Assembly (NCBI RefSeq): GCF_022581195.2
Contig: NC_061455.1
Span: 4,832,120-4,896,119 of the forward strand
Source of the DNA: Helicoverpa zea
Lineage: Eukaryota; Arthropoda; Insecta; Lepidoptera; Noctuidae
Length of the DNA: 64,000 bases
Direction: 5' to 3'
The position numbers were made by a program, and so were the translations under genes. Positions within the stretch are counted from its first letter, which is position 1. Each line of letters opens with the position of its first letter. Below are positions 59,101 to 64,000 of the stretch, piece after piece. A model generated the notes under the pieces. It searched no databases. It was not told where the DNA came from and was given only the letters and a program-made list of their open reading frames with translations.

Positions 59101-62100
59101 GAAATAACAATTAACAATGTATTTTCAGTTTTTTTAAGGCTGCTTTATTATGCAGGTTATACTATACTATATATACAAACTTAAAGTACTTATCTTTATA
59201 TAATTTTCAGTTATATTTCAAACCTTGTAATTGCCACCAAATTATCAAAATCACCGATTTTCACATAAACTCCCGTTAAAATAAGTACTTTAATCGCCAT
59301 CGTAAAAGGAATACAAATTAAAAGTATCCAGACAGCATTCAGCGATTGTGTTGTACCCAATAATTAGAAAAATAAATAAAGCAAGGGAGAGTGCAGACGA
59401 ATAAATTTATAATTACCGGGGGTAGCCAACTTCAAGCGTTATTAACTTTTTCCTGTGCCCGTCGCGCCGCGAATGCCTATCGTCCTTTGGTCAGCCTAAA
59501 AACTGTTCAACCCTCATTAATTTTATAAACTCCTATGGAATTTTTGTGTAAAACAAGCTGGTATAAACACCGGCAAAAATATTTTAGAATACAGTAATGA
59601 TTATGTTAAAAATTAAATATTTTGTGACGACTATCTTCCTAAAATTACATCTAAAATTCTTGTAAGAAAGAATACTGAAATATTATCGTTTTTCACTAAT
59701 AGGTACTTAAAGTATCGAAAACAGAATCAGCGAGTTAACAACCAGCCATCTTAAAACGTGACAATAAAAGCACCCCCTCATATTTTAGCCATTTATCGTG
59801 TTATGAATAAAAAAGCGACTCTCAAACATTTTAAAGTCCAACTCAGTGCGAGATAGCGTTATCAGTCTGAAACCAGCTTACCCATAATGCTAATCTTACA
59901 AAAAACTAACATTATTCAAAACTAAAAGATTTAGCTCGAGTATTCGCTGTAAATTTTCCCTCTAACGTTCATAAACTTAGAAAAACATACGTGAAAACTG
60001 CATTATGAAGAGCTTCGTGGGTCACTTGCTGTTTGGCTGTGGGCCATAGGAACAGCGGTATTGAAGGGTAAGTGAAAGTGTTCAATAAGTAGTAGATACA
60101 ACATAAGTTAGATACTACATTGGAAATTATTAGTTTAAAATAATGATATAATAAGTTCAAATGTTAATTAGGATTTCACCATCAGTTTTAAGAATTAGAC
60201 ACTGCTTAAAATGCTACATAAAAAAGAATGTCAAAATATTGTTGCACCGCGGTAGTTCGTGTTGTGGCTGACTTCGTAGCCCCATCCTTTCCATATGCAA
60301 ATGTGGGCCCCGCCTCAGTCGACGTTTCAGCGATTCCAAATTGTAATATTATTCAAATAACACATTTATACGTCATACAGATTTATGTACAGACGGTATT
60401 AAGAATTTAATTATGAGTCAAACTTATGATATTTCTTATTACATTTTTTATATAAATTTTCATACATATTAACTATTTTTTTCAAATAAAGTCGTGATTA
60501 GCCTTGTAATTGAAGTTGACTTTAATTTTGTCTACAACGAGCTTGTTTTAATAAAGTGTTTGCAATATTTTCTTTGTTCGAGTAATTTCAAGAATTTCAT
60601 TCGAAACTAAATTATTTTATGGAGCGTTTTAAGTTTGAATCATTTAGCAAACACGACTTAAAGTAGTTAATAGTTGACAACGAGTTTAAAAGTTCTGACA
60701 ACCTAGTACTTTCGTGTTTGAACATCGTTATGTATGTAGGTACTTAATGTAAGTAAAAGTATCAAAAAAGTTCTAGTGTTGAAAGGCGTGAAATTTGTAA
60801 TTTCACACCCATAACTTTATAGTTGCACTTGACAATTGCGGATGGATTCAGAACTTTCCCTAATGAAGATGATTTTCACGTATTCACGTATTTTAAAGTG
60901 GTGTCGATCAAAAGGACACAGCTTACGTAGAAATAACTGTCCATTGTCCAATCTGTTAATCCGAGAAACGAAACTACATAGGTATATGATTCAAGGGTCT
61001 ATTATTCAGTGGTTGGACTTCTGCGGTACGGTTTGGGGAGGCGAATTCCGTATGTTACAAAATATTTGTATGCCGTATAAATATGTAGGTTAGGGTCAAA
61101 AATGTTGGTATGTCAAATACCTATCCGTTTTATTTATGTGCGTAATATCATCCACCATACACTTTTTAAGCACAACAGTTTTGCAATCTTATTTTTAATG
61201 TAATTACAATCCAATTTTGGTATCTACCCAAAAAAAAAAAATATTGTACGAACACATAAATATAAATTTTCTATTTCTATTAAATTCATTTTAATCAAAA
61301 TGAGATTTATTTCTGTACTCCACGTAATTACTCGGCTGTTCAGATTAGATTCTTTTTATAATACTTTAATTCTGTACAAAATATCTTGTCAGGCACTCGT
61401 CTTAATGTGTCCTCAAAGAGTCGTGTTGGTGAACTATTTACTAAATTGAAAAAGCGTGTCCAAAAAGGCCCTTGAAATAGAGGAGTGAGGAAAATCAAAG
61501 CGTCCACTTGAGGACAGTTGGAGGTACCTCGGGGTACAACTCTCGAGGACACGTGTCGAGTGAGGACTGTCGTGTCGTTGATTTCACGAAAATCGAACCG
61601 CAATTTCTTTCTAGTGGTATGTAAGCATTATAGTTGGAAAGTAACCTTTATTTGAGTAGTGAGTTTTATGTGTGCTGAAACATGTGTCATTGATTTCTCG
61701 ATTTAAAAATAAATACGGTCCTTCCTTAACTGCGATTTTCAACAGCTGAATGAACAATATATCTTCGATTAAACTTTACGTCAAGATATCGATCTTCCTA
61801 GCACCCACTTGGCAAAAAATGGACCCTCCTTATTCTAGCACCCACAAAAAAGTGCAACAATCACCCAATTCCACCACATCCAATATGACATCATGTAAAC
61901 AGCAAAAGGAACGCGTGAAGTGGACACATAAAGGCGTGCACATCAAAAAAACGCGATAACTAGCGTGAAGGGGTGACAAGAACCCTTATACACTTTCAAT
62001 AATACTTCGCAGTCTGCAATAAAATTGTCAAGTTGAGATCTGCTAACGACGCAGTTCCTGAGACCCGAATTGAGATAAACACCGCATTATGAGACGGATT

Positions 62101-64000
62101 TGTGTGGTATTAAATTTGCGCTTTTTTCGCCCTTTTTGACACATTTCGGGAGGACTTTTGTTTGATATTGCAAAAGTTTGGCGGTTCGTCGTAATGATTT
62201 CGATTCTGGATTGGTTTGTCTTGTTTTGTTTGAATTAGACCTTACAAGTTACACAGGTATTCTTTAGATGTGACTGGTACTGGTATCAATAGGTATTAAT
62301 AGGTATAAAACATAGGTACTAACTTGGAACAACAAATGATTCCTTTAGAGTTACTAAAAGAGGAAAACAAAGGAATTTACGTACATTTTGAAAAATATAA
62401 TGAGTGGTAAATAAGACTACATCATTCTCATACGTATTTCTATTTATACTTTCATAGATGAAAATTCTAAACTCCGTAGTATTTACGGATTTCGTGGAAA
62501 ACATCGAGTTTATTACCTAAAGTTTTATAATAAACGCGCTTAAAAGACGAAGATTGTTTGTCAAATATTGAAATTGCCAATAATGTACCAAGATTTCAAT
62601 ATCGATAAATATTTAAGAAAACAGAGTCTTTCACAGAATTTGGTACATTAAATGTTGTTTGCTAACAAAATGAATAAGTATTCTGCTCTCGAACAATTGA
62701 TAAAACTTCTTTGTGCTTCTTTTATGTACTTCAAAGCGAGTTTCCCCAATACATAGTCGAAACTAATTTGAATTTGGACAATAAAATGTCCAATTTCATT
62801 TATGTGCGGAACCCCATACGACACAGACATTTAGGAAAAAAGTTAATGGTGCTTAAAGCTTGGCCGCTGTCCTGTAATTACGAATTAAAAAGTTCGTCCG
62901 CCGGACCCCAGTTTTTTCTCATTTATTTGGATGTGAAGATAATATTGCACCCCAAATCTATTCCGTCTACAACCAATTCAGAATCTTACTGCCATGTGCT
63001 TAGAGTTTAAAGTCGTTTGTCGACACACCTAATTACTTTTAATGTTATCTTCTCATACGAGACATTTGTATGTATGCATCTATTTACAAAGAGACAGACA
63101 ATTAACTTTTACGAGGACTTGGAAAACTCAGGGTTTTTTATAATGTATAATGTTATTGGTTCGCTTCCATAGCCCTTGCCTTTGATGAAACGTGGAAAAG
63201 ACATCGGATAAGTAATTAGATTTAAAAGTAAATGTATTTCGAATTTATGAAGCTTATAATCCTTTTGGATACATTTTAAACTTGTTTGATGATTTCGTAT
63301 ATTGCAACAATGTCACTATAACATAACGTGTTATGAAAACGACTATACATTCAATTGTTTGACTTCCTCCTCCTAACAAAAAATGCAACTATTCGAACAA
63401 CAATGTGCCCCAAAAACTACATAAAACATAATGTTCGTCGTATCATTTTCATTTAGCAATAAAACAACCACATGTAGGTAGTTATATAAAAATGATTCGC
63501 GTCTATAAAACTGTCGAGCTGAGAATCCGTCGCGCCGAGATTAGAGGGTCCTCCCATTATTGTTACAGTATTATTTTGTTGTTTTACGACAGGAAAATAA
63601 TAAGCACCGCCGTTTATGACGGCACAATAAAACATCGTATTAGAAAGGGACTATTGTTTGTAGGGAAGAACGAGGTTTTTGAAGTTTTATTAATTAAAGA
63701 TAGTCTTAAACGTAAAACAGGATCTATTTTTGTGAAATCAGTTTATGTGAGTCCAGTTTATAAAAAGCCAAATATCCTAATTAAAGAAAAACGTGCAGAG
63801 TACGGATTTCAATGCAAAAATCAGACAGCAGCTAGACCATAGACGCGAGTGCAAAAAACGAAAGAGAGTACGACATCAAAAAGCGAATACGGATAGGGAG
63901 TTTGGTGGAATGATGCAGAACATAAATGTATGCTATAGACGGGGGTTATCTGTAAGCTAGACGGAATTTTTATTAATTTCCTATGGTACGACTATGTATT
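59101..64000. other. gene-free stretch
   Basis: No splice-bounded exon or domain is visible. The longest frames, 62711-63010 (99 codons) and 63492-63842 (116 codons, rich in Lys/Ile), have no recognisable motif and no signal of a promoter or polyadenylation site close by. They could be chance frames or exons of an unrecognised gene. A GC-richer block lies near 61490-61590. Confidence 0.4.

Noticed and set aside
63492..63842. 116-codon frame near the window end
   Set aside because: No recognisable motif, promoter or polyadenylation signal; cannot be distinguished from chance.

Overview
The window is AT-rich, intron-containing animal nuclear DNA. Its dense short transposable elements belong to types familiar from Lepidoptera: non-LTR fragments, TAA-flanked foldback MITEs, Helitron-like pieces, and a SINE-like repeat ending in GATGAT. 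The protein genes also fit a moth, most likely a noctuid, but that placement is inference. Sequence alone supports only two intact protein genes: a CLIP-domain serine protease (seven exons, 42007-49824, +) and a small secreted cysteine-rich protein (four exons, 57303-59085, +). Open reading frames elsewhere are non-coding chance frames or lie inside transposons.

The most unusual region is 12.8-20.2 kb. Thirteen related hairpin units, each close to 79 nt, lie on the + strand at 12870-12948, 13013-13087, 13315-13394, 13609-13688, 13911-13989, 14619-14697, 14912-14990, 15165-15255, 15329-15372 (half), 15935-16013, 19547-19625, 19796-19874 and 20071-20148. Twelve fold into a pre-microRNA-sized stem-loop. 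In diverged units the sequence of the stem changes on both sides so that pairing is kept, and the wobble pairs only work if the + strand is transcribed. I read this as a candidate lineage-specific microRNA (or other small hairpin RNA) cluster built by tandem duplication of a roughly 300-bp unit and later broken by MITE insertions.

Layout: 1-10.9 kb is mostly featureless with one SINE-like fragment. 10.9-12.4 kb holds two large palindromic elements and a dispersed repeat. 12.8-20.2 kb is the hairpin cluster with three inserted TIR elements and a small fourth one. 24-27 kb is a nearly intact CR1/Jockey-type LINE with two nonsense codons. 28.5 kb is the best SINE-like copy. 30.9 kb is a palindromic MITE. 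32.9-34.2 kb is a dead pogo-like DNA transposon. 39.2-40.4 kb is a non-autonomous hAT element with an exact 8-bp target duplication. 42-49.8 kb is the CLIP protease gene, whose introns hold an R1-clade retrotransposon tail and Helitron-like debris. 52.6-54 kb is an R1-clade retrotransposon nested inside a SINE-like copy with a clean target duplication. 57.2-59.1 kb is the small secreted-protein gene. The rest of the 3' end shows nothing I can support.

The CLIP protease would act in hemolymph in an extracellular immune cascade (melanization or Toll activation). The second protein is secreted and loosely resembles the DM11/CheA-DUF1091 group. There is no evidence that the two genes work together.
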